Below are positions 34,457-44,307 of a stretch of 64,000 nt of DNA, piece after piece; position 1 is the stretch's first letter, and each line of letters opens with the position of its first letter. The notes under the pieces are model-generated. The model searched no databases. It was not told the DNA's origin and saw only the letters and a list, made by a program, of their open reading frames with translations. Source of the stretch: Rhodocyclaceae bacterium (GTDB lineage Bacteria > Pseudomonadota > Gammaproteobacteria > Burkholderiales > CAIKXV01); assembly GCA_020248265.1 (NCBI GenBank), contig JADCHX010000019.1, forward strand, positions 124,001 through 188,000, in the 5' to 3' direction. The position numbers were made by a program, and so were the translations under genes.

Positions 34457-35683
34457 TCAATTCGATACCCGGTCGATCACCCCGTCGATGAACCGCTCGC
34501 ACTGCGCGACCTGGTCGAGCGCGATCCACTCGTTCGGTTTGTGCGCCTGCTCGATGCTGCCGGGGCCACAGATCACCGACGGAATGCCGGCCTGCTCGAA
34601 CAGCCCGGCCTCGGTGCCGTAGGACACGGCACCCGTATCCGACAGGCCCGACAGCGCACGGGCCAGCTTGACGATCTCGTCGTTTGCATCGACGTTGAGC
34701 CCGGGCATCGAGGACAGCAGTTCCCAGGTGAAGCCGGTGCCGGGCTGCACCCGGTGCATCTCGGGCAGCAGCGTGCCCTCGGCATACCCCTTCACGGCGT
34801 CGAACAGCGCGTCCGGGTCGGCACCGGGCAGGAATCGGAACTCGAAATCGAACGTGCACTCGTGCGGCACGATGTTGAGTTGCGTGCCGCCACGGATCAC
34901 GCCGGTATGCACGGTGGTGTGCGGCACGTCGAACTCGGGCAGGTACGGACCCTCGTCGCGGAACTTGCGCTGCAAGGCCTTCAGGAACGCGACGATCTCG
35001 CAGGCGGCCTCGACCGCGTTCACGCCCCGGGGCGCGTAGGCCGAGTGGGAGGCATGTCCGCGGACCTTGCAGCGCCAGGAGTGCTTGCCCTTGTGCGCGA
35101 CGATCGGCCGCATCAGGGTCGGCTCGCCCACCATGCAGGCGGACGGCTTCACGCCGACAACGGCCAGGTCGGCGATCAGCCGCCGCACGCCGATGCAGCC
35201 GATTTCCTCGTCGTACGAGAACGCGAAGTGGACCGGCGTCTTCAGGTCGCGCTTCATGAACGACGGCAGCCTGGACAGCACCACGCCGACGAAGCCCTTC
35301 ATGTCGGCTGCGCCTCGGCCGAACAGACGCCCGTCGCGCTCGACCATGGTGAACGGATCGGTGTCCCACGGCTGCCCTTCGACCGGCACCACGTCGGTGT
35401 GGCCGGACAGCACCAGGCCGCCGCGTCCGCCCGGCGCTCGCGGACCGAAGGTCGCGAACAGGTTGGCCTTGCGCTTGTCGTCGTCGAAGGTGAGCCGCAC
35501 GTCATCGACGCCATTGGACTTCAGGTAGTCGCGGACGAAATGGATCAGTTCGAGGTTGGAATCGCGGCTGGTCGTCGGGAAACCGATCAGCTGCCGGATC
35601 ATCTCGATCGACGCGTCCGAGGGCCGTGCATGCGGGTGCGGGGAGCGACCGTCGGCGGCGGAAGCGGAAGGATGGGCGGTCAT
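34457..35683 (-). CDS. M20-family metallopeptidase (ArgE/DapE type)
   Basis: A 408-residue two-domain zinc peptidase. Metal and catalytic segments are SGHTDVVPVEGQPWD, GRGAADMKGF, YDEEIGCIGVRRL and the lid/dimer motif HKGKHSWRCKVRGHASHSAYAPRGVNAV. It is close to acetylornithine deacetylase, but M20 enzymes also cleave N-acyl amino acids and dipeptides, so the argE name is not certain. The ATG at 35683 is chosen because GGAG lies eight bases before it; a GTG three codons earlier overlaps that site. It diverges from a dipeptide-type ABC operon, which fits use on imported peptides. Confidence 0.87.
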   Translation of the reverse strand: MTAHPSASAADGRSPHPHARPSDASIEMIRQLIGFPTTSRDSNLELIHFVRDYLKSNGVDDVRLTFDDDKRKANLFATFGPRAPGGRGGLVLSGHTDVVPVEGQPWDTDPFTMVERDGRLFGRGAADMKGFVGVVLSRLPSFMKRDLKTPVHFAFSYDEEIGCIGVRRLIADLAVVGVKPSACMVGEPTLMRPIVAHKGKHSWRCKVRGHASHSAYAPRGVNAVEAACEIVAFLKALQRKFRDEGPYLPEFDVPHTTVHTGVIRGGTQLNIVPHECTFDFEFRFLPGADPDALFDAVKGYAEGTLLPEMHRVQPGTGFTWELLSSMPGLNVDANDEIVKLARALSGLSDTGAVSYGTEAGLFEQAGIPSVICGPGSIEQAHKPNEWIALDQVAQCERFIDGVIDRVSN

Positions 35684-35843
35684 GGGTGTCACTCCGGTAT
35701 CGAGGAACAGGATAGGCAGCCGTTGCAGCGGCTGTCAAACGACCGTCCTTTTCACCGCTGCGGTGCGGCTGTCCGGACGCACGGCTTCGATAATCGCGGG
35801 CGTTCGGCTATCCTGCCTGCGTCCACAACCGGGGAACCGACCG

Positions 35844-37430
35844 ATGCCATCGTTGCGCCGCGTGACCACCATTGTCGTCCTGCTACTGGCCGCAGCCCTC
35901 ATCGCCGGGCAGCCGGCGCCGGCGCGCGGGCAGGAACTGTCGATCGGCCTGTCCGCGGCGATCACCTCCATGGACCCGCACTTCCACAACCTGTCTCCGA
36001 ACAACAACGTGATGGAGCATCTCTACGAGACGCTCGTCGCGAAGGATGGCAGCTACCGGTTGCGCCCCGGCCTTGCCGAATCCTGGCGCACGGTCGACGA
36101 CCTCACCTGGGAGTTCCGGCTGCGCAAGGGCGTGCGCTTCCACGACGGCTCCGACTTCACTGCAGCCGACGTGGTCGCCTCGCTGCGCCGCGCGCCGAAC
36201 GTGCCGAAGAGCCCGTCCTCGTTCGGGATCTACACCCGGCAGATCGCCGACGTGCAGGTAATCGATCCGTTCACCATTCGGGTACGCACGAAGACACCGT
36301 ACCCGCTGCTGCCGAACGATCTGTCGACCATCTACGTGATATCGGCAAAGCACGAGAAGGCGAGCACCGAAGACTTCAATGCCGGCCGCGCGGTGAACGG
36401 CACCGGCCCGTGGCGCTTCGTGCGCTGGCAGCTCGACGACCGGATCGAACTCGCGCGCAACGACTCCTACTGGGGGCCGAAGCCGGCCTGGGAGCGCGCG
36501 ACGCTGCGCATCATCGCGAAGGATCCGACGCGGGTCGCGGCGCTGCTGGCCGGCGACGTGCGTGCAATCGAGAACGTCCCCACGGCCGACATCGCCCGCC
36601 TGGCGCTGAACAAGGAGCTGACGCTGGCGCGCGGCATCTCGAACCGCTTCATCTACCTGCACATGGACAGCGCACGCGACCGCTCGCCGTTCATTGCCGA
36701 TGCCAGCGGCAAGCCGATGGAGAAGAACCCGTTGAAGGACGTGCGGGTACGGCGCGCGATGTCGATGGCGGTGAACCGGCAGGCGCTCGCCGACAAGGTG
36801 ATGGAAGGCGCAGCGGTACCCACCGGCCAGCTGCTGCCGCCGGGCCTGTTCGGCTACGTGCCGGGCATCCGTCCGCCCGCCTACGACCCCGATGGCGCAC
36901 GCCGGCTGCTTGCCGAGGCGGGCTATCCGGACGGCTTCACGATCACGCTGCATGCACCCAACGACCGCTATGTGAACGACGAGCAGGTCGCGCAGGCGGT
37001 GGCCGGCATGCTGTCGAAGGTCGGCATCCGTACCCGGGTCGAGGCGATGCCCTCGGCGGTTTTCTTCAGCCGCGCCAACAACCTCGAGTTCAGCTTCCTG
37101 CTCGCCGGCTGGGCTGCGGCCACCGGCGAAGCGTCCTCGTCGCTGCGCTCGCTGCTGTCCACCTTCGACCGGGACAAGGGGCTGGGCGTCTCCAACCGCG
37201 GCCGCTACTCGAACGCGAAGGTCGACCAGCTCACCGAGAAGGGCCTCGCGACGCTGAACGACGCGGCACGCGAGAAGCTGTTCCAGGCCGCCACCGAGGC
37301 AGCGATTGCCGATGTCGGGCTGATCCCGCTCTACCACCAGGTCGGGGTCTGGGGCATGCGGCGCGGGCTCGGTTACACGGCGCGTACCGACGAGGCGACC
37401 TGGGCGCACGAGTTCAGCCTCGAGAAGTAA
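35844..37430 (+). CDS. peptide/oligopeptide ABC transporter substrate-binding protein
   Basis: A 528-residue SBP of the DppA/OppA family. A signal peptide (RRVTTIVVLLLAAALIAGQP, cleavage near ARGQ) is followed by LSIGLSAAITSMDPHFHNLS, YETLVAKDG, LRPGLAESW, LRKGVRFHDGSDFTAADVV and VRRAMSMAVNRQALAD. GGGGAA precedes the ATG. It heads the SBP-permease-permease-ATPase-ATPase operon. The family takes up di- and oligopeptides, nickel, heme or glycosides; the neighbouring M20 peptidase makes peptides likely. Confidence 0.92.
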   Translation: MPSLRRVTTIVVLLLAAALIAGQPAPARGQELSIGLSAAITSMDPHFHNLSPNNNVMEHLYETLVAKDGSYRLRPGLAESWRTVDDLTWEFRLRKGVRFHDGSDFTAADVVASLRRAPNVPKSPSSFGIYTRQIADVQVIDPFTIRVRTKTPYPLLPNDLSTIYVISAKHEKASTEDFNAGRAVNGTGPWRFVRWQLDDRIELARNDSYWGPKPAWERATLRIIAKDPTRVAALLAGDVRAIENVPTADIARLALNKELTLARGISNRFIYLHMDSARDRSPFIADASGKPMEKNPLKDVRVRRAMSMAVNRQALADKVMEGAAVPTGQLLPPGLFGYVPGIRPPAYDPDGARRLLAEAGYPDGFTITLHAPNDRYVNDEQVAQAVAGMLSKVGIRTRVEAMPSAVFFSRANNLEFSFLLAGWAAATGEASSSLRSLLSTFDRDKGLGVSNRGRYSNAKVDQLTEKGLATLNDAAREKLFQAATEAAIADVGLIPLYHQVGVWGMRRGLGYTARTDEATWAHEFSLEK

Positions 37431-37461
37431 TCCGCCCTCCAGCGCCAGGATACCGCCCACC

Positions 37462-38445
37462 GTGCTCGCCTTCATCCTGCGCCGCCTGATGCAGAGTACC
37501 GGCGTGCTGTTCGTGATGTCGCTGCTGGTGTTCTTTGGCGTGTATGCGATCGGCAACCCGGTCGACATCCTGGTCAACCCGAACGCCGACCAGCAGGACA
37601 TCGCGCGGGCGATCGCCGAACTCGGCCTCGACCAGCCGCTGCACCTGCAGTACTGGCACTTCCTGACGAGCGCGCTGTCGGGCGATCTCGGTCGCTCGTT
37701 CTCGACCGGCATCCCGGCGCTGGAGCTGATCTTCCAGCGCATGCCGGCGACGCTGGAGCTGGCGGCCGCATCGATGGCGATCGCCATCGTTTTCGGCATC
37801 CCGCTCGGGCTGTATGCCGGCCTGCGCCCGGAATCGAGGATCGCCAAGGGCATCATGGCCGGCTCCATCCTGGGTTTCAGCCTGCCGACGTTCTGGGTCG
37901 GGCTGATGCTGATCATGGTGTTCTCGGTCTGGCTCGGCTGGCTGCCGCCCACCGGCCGCGGCGACACGGTGGAACTGTTCGGCGTGGCGGTGTCCTTCCT
38001 CACGCTCGACGGCTGGAGCCACCTGCTGCTGCCCGCGACCAACCTCGCGCTGTTCAACCTCGCGCTGCTGATCCGCCTGACCCGGGCAGGCACGCGCGAA
38101 GTGATGGTCCAGGACTACATCCGCTTCGCCCGCGCGAAGGGGCTGCGCGACTCCCGCATCATCGGCGTGCACGTGCTGAAGAACATCCTGATCCCGATCG
38201 TCACCATCGTCGGGCTCGAGTTCGGCTCGGTGATCGCGTTCGCGGTGGTCACCGAGAGCATCTTCGCCTGGCCCGGCATGGGCAAGCTGCTGATCGATTC
38301 GATCAACCAGCTCGACCGGCCGGTGATCGTGGCCTACGTGCTGCTGATCGTGCTGATGTTCGTGCTGATCAACCTGGTGGAGGACGTGCTCTATTCGATG
38401 CTCGACCCGCGCATCCGGCTGGCCGATGCCGGCGCTGCCCGATGA
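37462..38445 (+). CDS. peptide ABC transporter permease (DppB-like)
   Basis: A 327-residue permease with a GTG start. The N-terminal FILRRLMQSTGVLFVMSLLVFFGVYAIGNP is typical of DppB-type proteins. The EAA loop is seen in QDYIRFARAKGLRDSRIIGVHVLKNILIP, and the C-terminal WPGMGKLLIDSINQLDRPV is a family hallmark. It pairs with the next permease. Its stop overlaps the ATG of that gene by four bases (ATGA), so the subunits are made together. Confidence 0.93.
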   Translation: MLAFILRRLMQSTGVLFVMSLLVFFGVYAIGNPVDILVNPNADQQDIARAIAELGLDQPLHLQYWHFLTSALSGDLGRSFSTGIPALELIFQRMPATLELAAASMAIAIVFGIPLGLYAGLRPESRIAKGIMAGSILGFSLPTFWVGLMLIMVFSVWLGWLPPTGRGDTVELFGVAVSFLTLDGWSHLLLPATNLALFNLALLIRLTRAGTREVMVQDYIRFARAKGLRDSRIIGVHVLKNILIPIVTIVGLEFGSVIAFAVVTESIFAWPGMGKLLIDSINQLDRPVIVAYVLLIVLMFVLINLVEDVLYSMLDPRIRLADAGAAR

Positions 38446-39341
38446 GCACCGCGCCCGGCGTGCCCCGCGCAGAGTCGCCACTGCGCCGCTTCCTCGGCGA
38501 CTTCGCCGCGAGCCGGGTCGCGCTGGGTGCGGCGGTGCTGCTCGCGGCCATCCTGTTTGCCGCGCTGTTCGCGCCGCTGCTCTCGCCGCAGGACCCGTAC
38601 GACCTGGCCCAGCTCGACATCATGGATTCGAAGCTGGCGCCCGGCGAGAAGGGCACGGCCGGCAACACCTTCGTGCTCGGCTCGGACGAACAGGGCCGCG
38701 ACCTGTGGAGCGCGATCCTGCACGGGCTGCGGATCAGCCTCGGCGTCGGCGTGCTGGCCACGGTGGTTGCCATGGCCTTCGGCACGCTCGTGGGCCTCGC
38801 CTCGGCCTGGATCGGCGGCCGCTTCGACGCGCTGATGATGCGCCTGGTCGACCTGCAGCTGTCGTTCCCGGCGATCCTGGTCGCGCTGGTGCTGCTGGCC
38901 GTGCTTGGCCAAGGCGTCGACAAGGTGGTGCTGGCGCTGGTCATCGTGCAGTGGGCCTACTACGCGCGCACGGTACGCGGCAGCGCGCTGGTCGAGCGCA
39001 ACCGGGAATACATCGAGGCAGCGCGCTGCCTGGCGCTGTCGCCGGCTCGCATCGTTCTGCGCCACCTGCTGCCCAACTGCCTGCCACCGCTGATCGTGAT
39101 CGCCACCGTGCAGGTCGCGCATGCGATCGCGCTCGAGGCCACGCTGTCCTTCCTCGGGCTGGGCATGCCGATCACCTCGCCCTCTCTCGGGCTGCTGATC
39201 GCCAACGGCTATACCCAGCTGCTGTCGGGAAAGTACTGGATCAGCTTCTTCCCCGGCATCGCGCTGGTGCTGACCATCGTCGCGATCAACCTGGTCGGCG
39301 ACCACCTGCGCGACGTGCTGAACCCGAGGCTGTCGCGATGA
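38442..39341 (+). CDS. peptide ABC transporter permease (DppC-like)
   Basis: A 299-residue second permease. It has the DppC-type N-terminal helix (ALGAAVLLAAILFAALFAPLLSP), then LGSDEQGRDLWSAILHGLRISL, the EAA loop IEAARCLALSPARIVLRHLLPN and the C-terminal DHLRDVLNPRL. The ATG overlaps the DppB stop, and its own stop overlaps the next ATG. The arrangement gives equal production of the membrane components. Confidence 0.93.
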   Translation: MSTAPGVPRAESPLRRFLGDFAASRVALGAAVLLAAILFAALFAPLLSPQDPYDLAQLDIMDSKLAPGEKGTAGNTFVLGSDEQGRDLWSAILHGLRISLGVGVLATVVAMAFGTLVGLASAWIGGRFDALMMRLVDLQLSFPAILVALVLLAVLGQGVDKVVLALVIVQWAYYARTVRGSALVERNREYIEAARCLALSPARIVLRHLLPNCLPPLIVIATVQVAHAIALEATLSFLGLGMPITSPSLGLLIANGYTQLLSGKYWISFFPGIALVLTIVAINLVGDHLRDVLNPRLSR

Positions 39342-40357
39342 GTGCTGCGGACGCACCCCTGCGCCGGCCGCTGCTGCAGGTCGAGGGCCTGCGCACCGGG
39401 TTCCCTTCGCGCAACGGCATGCTGCATGCCGTCGACGGAGTCGACTTCAGCCTCGACCGCGGCGAGATCCTCGGACTTGTCGGCGAGTCGGGATCGGGCA
39501 AGAGCGTCACCGGCTTCTCGATCCTCGGGCTGGTCGATCCGCCCGGGCGCATCCTCGGCGGCCGGGTACTGCTCGATGGCGTCGATCTCGCGTCGCTCGA
39601 CGAGGGCGCACGGCGCGCGATCCGCGGCAAGCGCATCGCGATGATCTTCCAGGATCCGATGATGACGCTCAACCCGGTGCTGCGCATCGACACGCAGATG
39701 ATCGAGGCAATCACAGCACACGAATCCGTCGGTACGGCGCAGGCGCGCGACCGTGCGCGCGCGGCCCTGGTGCAGGTGGGCATCGCGGCGCCGGACGAAC
39801 GGCTGCTCGCCTATCCGCACCAGCTCTCCGGCGGCATGCGCCAGCGGGTGGCGATCGCGATCGCACTGGTCAACCGGCCCGACCTGATCATCGCCGACGA
39901 GCCGACTACCGCGCTCGACGTGACCATCCAGGGACAGATCCTGCACGAGATGCAGGCACTCGTGCGCGAGTCGGGCACCGCGCTGGTCTGGATCACCCAT
40001 GACCTGTCGGTGGTCGCGGGGCTGGCCGATCGGGTCTGCGTGATGTACGCCGGGCGTATCGTCGAGGCCGGCCCGGTCGATGCAGTGCTGGATGCACCGC
40101 ACCATCCCTACACGCGCGGCCTGATCGATTCGGTGCCGGCGATGAACCCGCGCGGCCGGCCGCTGGCGCAGATCCCGGGCAATGCGCCCTCGCCGGGCGA
40201 CCTGCCGCCGGGTTGCGTGTTCCGGACCCGTTGCACGCGGGCGATCGAGCGTTGCGGGGAGCTGCCGCCACTGGAGGCGCCGGCCGATGCACGCGCCGGG
40301 TCGCGTGCGGCACGCTGCTGGAACCCGGTGCCTCTGCCGGCGGCGGGCACGCGATGA
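39338..40357 (+). CDS. peptide ABC transporter ATP-binding protein (DppD-like)
   Basis: A 339-residue ATPase. Walker A is GESGSGKS, signature LSGGMRQR, Walker [13 protein letters not shown] and H-loop [11 protein letters not shown]-terminal oligopeptide-ABC domain with a cysteine motif (GCVFRTRC...CGELP) is present; in this family such cysteines can bind a 4Fe-4S cluster. It pairs with the following ATPase. Translational coupling is shown by ATGA overlaps on both sides. Confidence 0.93.
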   Translation: MSAADAPLRRPLLQVEGLRTGFPSRNGMLHAVDGVDFSLDRGEILGLVGESGSGKSVTGFSILGLVDPPGRILGGRVLLDGVDLASLDEGARRAIRGKRIAMIFQDPMMTLNPVLRIDTQMIEAITAHESVGTAQARDRARAALVQVGIAAPDERLLAYPHQLSGGMRQRVAIAIALVNRPDLIIADEPTTALDVTIQGQILHEMQALVRESGTALVWITHDLSVVAGLADRVCVMYAGRIVEAGPVDAVLDAPHHPYTRGLIDSVPAMNPRGRPLAQIPGNAPSPGDLPPGCVFRTRCTRAIERCGELPPLEAPADARAGSRAARCWNPVPLPAAGTR

Positions 40358-41355
40358 ACGACGTCCCGCTGCTCGAACTGCGCGGCATCGAGCGCCGCTT
40401 CGAGCGTCCGCTCGACCTGGCCGCGCGCATTGCCAACCGCTTCGGCGCCGGCATGAGCGCGCAGGTGGTACATGCGGTCGACCGGGTCGACCTCGCGCTC
40501 GCACGGGGCGAGGTGGTCGGTCTGGCCGGCGAATCCGGCTGCGGCAAGTCGACGCTGGCGCGCATCGCTGCCGGCATCCTGGAAGCCGGAAGCGGCGAAC
40601 GACTGTGGCAGGGCCACTCGATCGCGGCGATGCCGAAAGCGGAGAAGACCGCCACCGAACTCAAGGTGCAGATGATCTTCCAGGATGCGTTCGCCTCGCT
40701 GGACCCACGCATGCGCGTGGACGACCTGATCGCCGAGGCACCGCTCGCGCACGGCCTGCTCGACCGGGCCGGCAAGGACGAACGGGTCGACACCCTGCTG
40801 CGCCAGGTCGGGCTCGACCCGGCGGCGAAGCGGCGCTGGCCGCACCAGTTCTCCGGCGGCCAGCGCAGCCGCATCGGCATCGCGCGCGCGCTGGCGGTAA
40901 GCCCGGAAGTGCTGGTCTGCGACGAGGCGGTGGCGGCACTCGATGTGTCGATCCAGGCCCAGGTGCTGAACCTGTTCATGCAGCTGCGCGCCGACCTTGG
41001 CCTGACCTACCTGTTCATCAGCCACGACCTCGGCGTGATCCGGCACCTGGCCGACCGGGTACTGATCATGTACCTGGGCCGCATCGTCGAGTCTGCCCCC
41101 GCAGAGCAGCTGTTCGCGGCGCCGAACCATCCGTACACCCAGGCGCTGCTGACCGAGGTACCGACGCTCGCGCTGCGCCGCCGCCAGTACCAGCCGGTAC
41201 GCGGCGAGATTCCCTCGCCCCTGGCACCGCCGCCGGGCTGCCATTTCCATCCACGCTGCCCGCATGCGATGCCGCGCTGCGCGGTCGAGGCGCCGGCCCT
41301 GCGCGAGATCGCGCCGGGGCGCCGGTCGGCCTGCCATCTGAACGATGGAACCTGA
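40354..41355 (+). CDS. peptide ABC transporter ATP-binding protein (DppF-like)
   Basis: A 333-residue ATPase with Walker A GESGCGKST, Q-loop MIFQDAFASLDPRMRV, signature FSGGQRSR, Walker B VLVCDEAVAALDVSIQ and H-loop FISHDLGV. The Walker B has EAVAALD in place of the commoner EPVSALD. The C-terminal Cys-rich tail PPPGCHFHPRCPHAMPRC is typical. It completes the transporter, and the next small membrane protein gene overlaps its 3' end by 11 bases. Confidence 0.92.
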   Translation: MNDVPLLELRGIERRFERPLDLAARIANRFGAGMSAQVVHAVDRVDLALARGEVVGLAGESGCGKSTLARIAAGILEAGSGERLWQGHSIAAMPKAEKTATELKVQMIFQDAFASLDPRMRVDDLIAEAPLAHGLLDRAGKDERVDTLLRQVGLDPAAKRRWPHQFSGGQRSRIGIARALAVSPEVLVCDEAVAALDVSIQAQVLNLFMQLRADLGLTYLFISHDLGVIRHLADRVLIMYLGRIVESAPAEQLFAAPNHPYTQALLTEVPTLALRRRQYQPVRGEIPSPLAPPPGCHFHPRCPHAMPRCAVEAPALREIAPGRRSACHLNDGT

Positions 41356-41731
41356 GCGCCCCCGGCTCGACGCGCAGTCTCCGCCGGACGACGACCCGTC
41401 GGGGCAGGACGCGACGGCACCCGCACGGCCGCCGTTGCTCGATCCTCCGGTCGCGGTCGAAGCGGTGTTCGCGTTCCTGCTGTCCGGGCTGCTGTGCTGG
41501 AATGCATGGCCGTGGATCGCGGCCCAGGCAGCCGGAGAAACAGGAACGCCGGGCGGGCCCTCGGCGATCATCGGTGCCGTGCTGCTCTACGGGCTGGCCT
41601 GGCCGGCAATAGCGGCCGCGACGATGGGTGCCCTGCACTATGCGCTGCGAGGGCTGGCGCCTCGTCTGAGGTTGACGGTCTCCGGCGGACTGCTCGTCAC
41701 CCTGCTGATCGGCCTGCTGATGGGCGATTGA
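41345..41731 (+). CDS. small membrane protein of unknown function
   Basis: A 128-residue protein with a proline-rich cytoplasmic-like start (about residues 1-35) and three hydrophobic helices near residues 38-60, 73-96 and 107-126 (VEAVFAFLLSGLLCW, IIGAVLLYGLAWPAIAAATMG, LTVSGGLLVTLLIGLLMG). I recognise no family. It overlaps the 3' end of the DppF-like gene in another frame, which favours co-expression but also makes the start less sure. A transporter accessory role is a guess. Confidence 0.5.
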   Translation: MEPERPRLDAQSPPDDDPSGQDATAPARPPLLDPPVAVEAVFAFLLSGLLCWNAWPWIAAQAAGETGTPGGPSAIIGAVLLYGLAWPAIAAATMGALHYALRGLAPRLRLTVSGGLLVTLLIGLLMGD

Positions 41732-41860
41732 GCGTCCCGGCGGCGCCTCCATCGTCGAAGGGTCGGTGTGGACTCCGCAGCGAGGGCATGCCGGCCGCGC
41801 GTGGTAGATTCTTGCCCCTGCCCGGCAACACCGCTCCAGACACCCGCCAGAGGATCCGCC

Positions 41861-43405
41861 ATGATCGAAATCAACCAGCGCCCCGCCGCCGGGCCGACCA
41901 TCCGCCTGCATCCGGAGGACAACGTGCTGATCGCGCGCACGCTGATCGAACTGGGCGCGAAACTCGACGGTGGGCTGACCAGCCGCGGGCAGGTGCCCGC
42001 CGGCCACAAGATCGCCGCGCGCGCGATCACCAAGGACGAGCCGATCCGCAAGTACAACGTGACCATCGGCTTTGCCTCGGCCGACATCCCGGCCGGTGCC
42101 TACGTACACTCGCACAACATGGAATTCCGCGAGTACCAGCGCGACTACGCGTACACGCGCGACTACAAGCCGGTCGAGATGATCCCCGAAGCCGACCGGG
42201 CAACGTTCATGGGCATCGTGCGCGAGAACGGGCAGGTCGCCACCCGCAACTATGTCGGTGTGCTGTCGACGGTGAACTGCTCGGCCACCGTCGCGCACAA
42301 GATCGCCGAATACTTCACCCCGGAGCGGCTGGCCGAATACCCGAACGTCGACGGCGTGGTCGCCTTCGCGCACGGCACTGGCTGCGGCATGGAGATGACC
42401 GGCGAGCCGATGGACCTGCTGCGCCGGACGATGGCCGGCTACGCGCTGCATGCGAACCTGGCCGGCGCGCTGATCGTCGGCCTGGGCTGCGAGCGCAACC
42501 AGGTGAACAAGCTGCTGGCGGAACAGAAGCTCACCGCCGGTGCGCGGCTGCACACCTTCGTGATGCAGGACGAGGGCGGCACCACGAAGACCATCGCCGC
42601 CGGTATCGCCGCGGTCAAGTCGATGCTGCCCGAGGCCAACAAGGTCACGCGCACGAAGGTACCGGCCAGCCACATCAGCGTCGGGCTGCAGTGCGGCGGC
42701 TCGGACGGCTTCTCGTCGATCACCGCCAACCCGGCCCTGGGCGCGGCGATGGACCTGCTGGTGCGCCATGGCGGCACCGCGATCCTGTCCGAGACGCCGG
42801 AGATCTACGGCGTCGAGCACACGCTCACCGCGCGCGCGCGCTCGAAGGAAGTCGGCGAGAAGCTGATCGAACGCATCCGCTGGTGGAAGGACGAGTACAC
42901 GCCGGGGCGCGACACCCAGATCAATGGCGTGGTCAGCCCGGGCAACCAGTCGGGTGGCCTGGCCAACATCTTCGAGAAGTCGCTCGGTTCGTCGATGAAG
43001 GGCGGTACCGGTCCGTTGATGGAGGTCTACCGTTATGCGGAACCGGTGACGCAGAAGGGGTTCGTGTTCATGGATACGCCCGGCTTCGACCCGGTCTCGG
43101 CCACCGGCCAGATCGCAGGCGGCGCGAACGTGATCTGCTTCACCACCGGCCGCGGCTCGATGTTCGGTGCCAAGCCAGCCCCATCGATCAAGCTGGCGAC
43201 CAATACGCCGATGTACAACCGGCTGACCGAGGACATGGACATCAACTGCGGCGGCATCCTCGACGGCACCCACACGCTGCAGCAGATGGGCGAGGAGATA
43301 TTCCAGCACATCCTGCGCACCTGCTCGGGCGAGAAGACCAAGAGCGAACTGCTTGGCCTGGGCGACCATGAGTTCGTGCCCTGGAACATCGGCGTGACCG
43401 GCTGA
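41861..43405 (+). CDS. altronate/galactarate dehydratase family protein (UxaA/GarD type)
   Basis: A 514-residue sugar-acid dehydratase. Residues about 1-110 are an SAF domain (NVLIARTLIELGAKLDGG, GHKIAARAITKDEPI, PAGAYVHSHNM). The rest is the dehydratase core with VNCSATVAHKIAEYF, FAHGTGCGMEMTG, VGLGCERNQVN and SVGLQCGGSDGFSSITANPALG; cysteines in the last motifs are candidate metal ligands. It dehydrates aldonic or aldaric acids to 2-keto-3-deoxy acids. AGAGGA before the ATG supports the start. It is not in an obvious operon with uxuB/kdg genes. Confidence 0.88.
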   Translation: MIEINQRPAAGPTIRLHPEDNVLIARTLIELGAKLDGGLTSRGQVPAGHKIAARAITKDEPIRKYNVTIGFASADIPAGAYVHSHNMEFREYQRDYAYTRDYKPVEMIPEADRATFMGIVRENGQVATRNYVGVLSTVNCSATVAHKIAEYFTPERLAEYPNVDGVVAFAHGTGCGMEMTGEPMDLLRRTMAGYALHANLAGALIVGLGCERNQVNKLLAEQKLTAGARLHTFVMQDEGGTTKTIAAGIAAVKSMLPEANKVTRTKVPASHISVGLQCGGSDGFSSITANPALGAAMDLLVRHGGTAILSETPEIYGVEHTLTARARSKEVGEKLIERIRWWKDEYTPGRDTQINGVVSPGNQSGGLANIFEKSLGSSMKGGTGPLMEVYRYAEPVTQKGFVFMDTPGFDPVSATGQIAGGANVICFTTGRGSMFGAKPAPSIKLATNTPMYNRLTEDMDINCGGILDGTHTLQQMGEEIFQHILRTCSGEKTKSELLGLGDHEFVPWNIGVTG

Positions 43406-43445
43406 GCGCGTCGCACGGCGCCGGTCGTCCCGTTACACTGGCCCG

Positions 43446-44288
43446 ATGCTCAGCTATCGCCACGCCTTTCACGCCGGCAATCACGCCGATGTCCTCAAGC
43501 ACATGGTGCTGGTCGAACTGATCGGCCACCTCAAGCAGAAGGACAAGCCGTTCTGGTACATCGACACCCATGCCGGTGCCGGCATGTATGCGCTGGACAC
43601 ACCGACGGCACTGAAGACGGCCGAGTTCCGGGAGGGCATCGGCCGGCTCTGGACCGAGCCCGGTCTGCCCGTGCCGGTGCAGGCCTATGTCGACCAGGTG
43701 CGCAAGGCGAATCGGAGCGGCCGTCTGCTGCACTACCCCGGTTCGCCGCAACTCGCGCTGCAGATGCTGCGTCCGGATGACCGGCTGCACCTGTTCGACC
43801 TGCACTCGACCGACAGCCGCATGCTGCAGAAGCAGTACGACGGGGAACGGCGGGTGCGCGCCATGGCTGGCGACGGCTATGCCGGGCTGAAGGCGCTGCT
43901 GCCGCCGCCGCCACGGCGCGCGCTGGTACTGGTAGATCCCTCCTACGAAGACCGGCAGGACTATCGGCAGGTAGTCGACGCGGTCGAAGACGCATTGCGC
44001 CGCTTCGCCACCGGTATCTACATGGTCTGGTATCCGCTGCTCTCGAAGCGGGAGTCGGTCCGGCTGCCGGTCGCCCTGGCCGCGCTGCGCGAGCGCGACT
44101 GGCTGCAGGTCGAACTGAGAGTGAAGGCACCAGCCGAGGACGGAATAGGCATGCACGGCAGTGGCCTGTTCGTGTTCAATCCGCCGTGGACGCTGCCCGC
44201 GATGCTGGAAGAGGCCCTGCCGGCGCTGGTCCGGCTGCTCGGCCAGGATGCTGCCGCAGACCACCTGCTGCGCCACACCATCGCCTGA
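43446..44288 (+). CDS. rlmJ: 23S rRNA (adenine(2030)-N6)-methyltransferase
   Basis: A 280-residue RlmJ. The start MLSYRHAFHAGNHADVLKHMVL is diagnostic; the SAM-binding region has WYIDTHAGAGMYAL and the catalytic motif LVLVDPSYEDRQDY (DPSYE, the N6-adenine D/N-PPY variant). It methylates A2030 of 23S rRNA in the cytoplasm. It stands alone between the sugar-acid dehydratase and the second Bug receptor, and is not expected to share their metabolism. Confidence 0.96.
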   Translation: MLSYRHAFHAGNHADVLKHMVLVELIGHLKQKDKPFWYIDTHAGAGMYALDTPTALKTAEFREGIGRLWTEPGLPVPVQAYVDQVRKANRSGRLLHYPGSPQLALQMLRPDDRLHLFDLHSTDSRMLQKQYDGERRVRAMAGDGYAGLKALLPPPPRRALVLVDPSYEDRQDYRQVVDAVEDALRRFATGIYMVWYPLLSKRESVRLPVALAALRERDWLQVELRVKAPAEDGIGMHGSGLFVFNPPWTLPAMLEEALPALVRLLGQDAAADHLLRHTIA

Positions 44289-44307
44289 GCAGGGCAGTGG
44301 GGCGTCC

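Noticed and set aside
34541-37489. A 982-codon open frame on the plus strand
   Set aside because: It is antisense to the M20 peptidase and out of frame with the peptide-binding protein; its Arg/Ala/Gly-rich composition is typical of GC-driven shadows.
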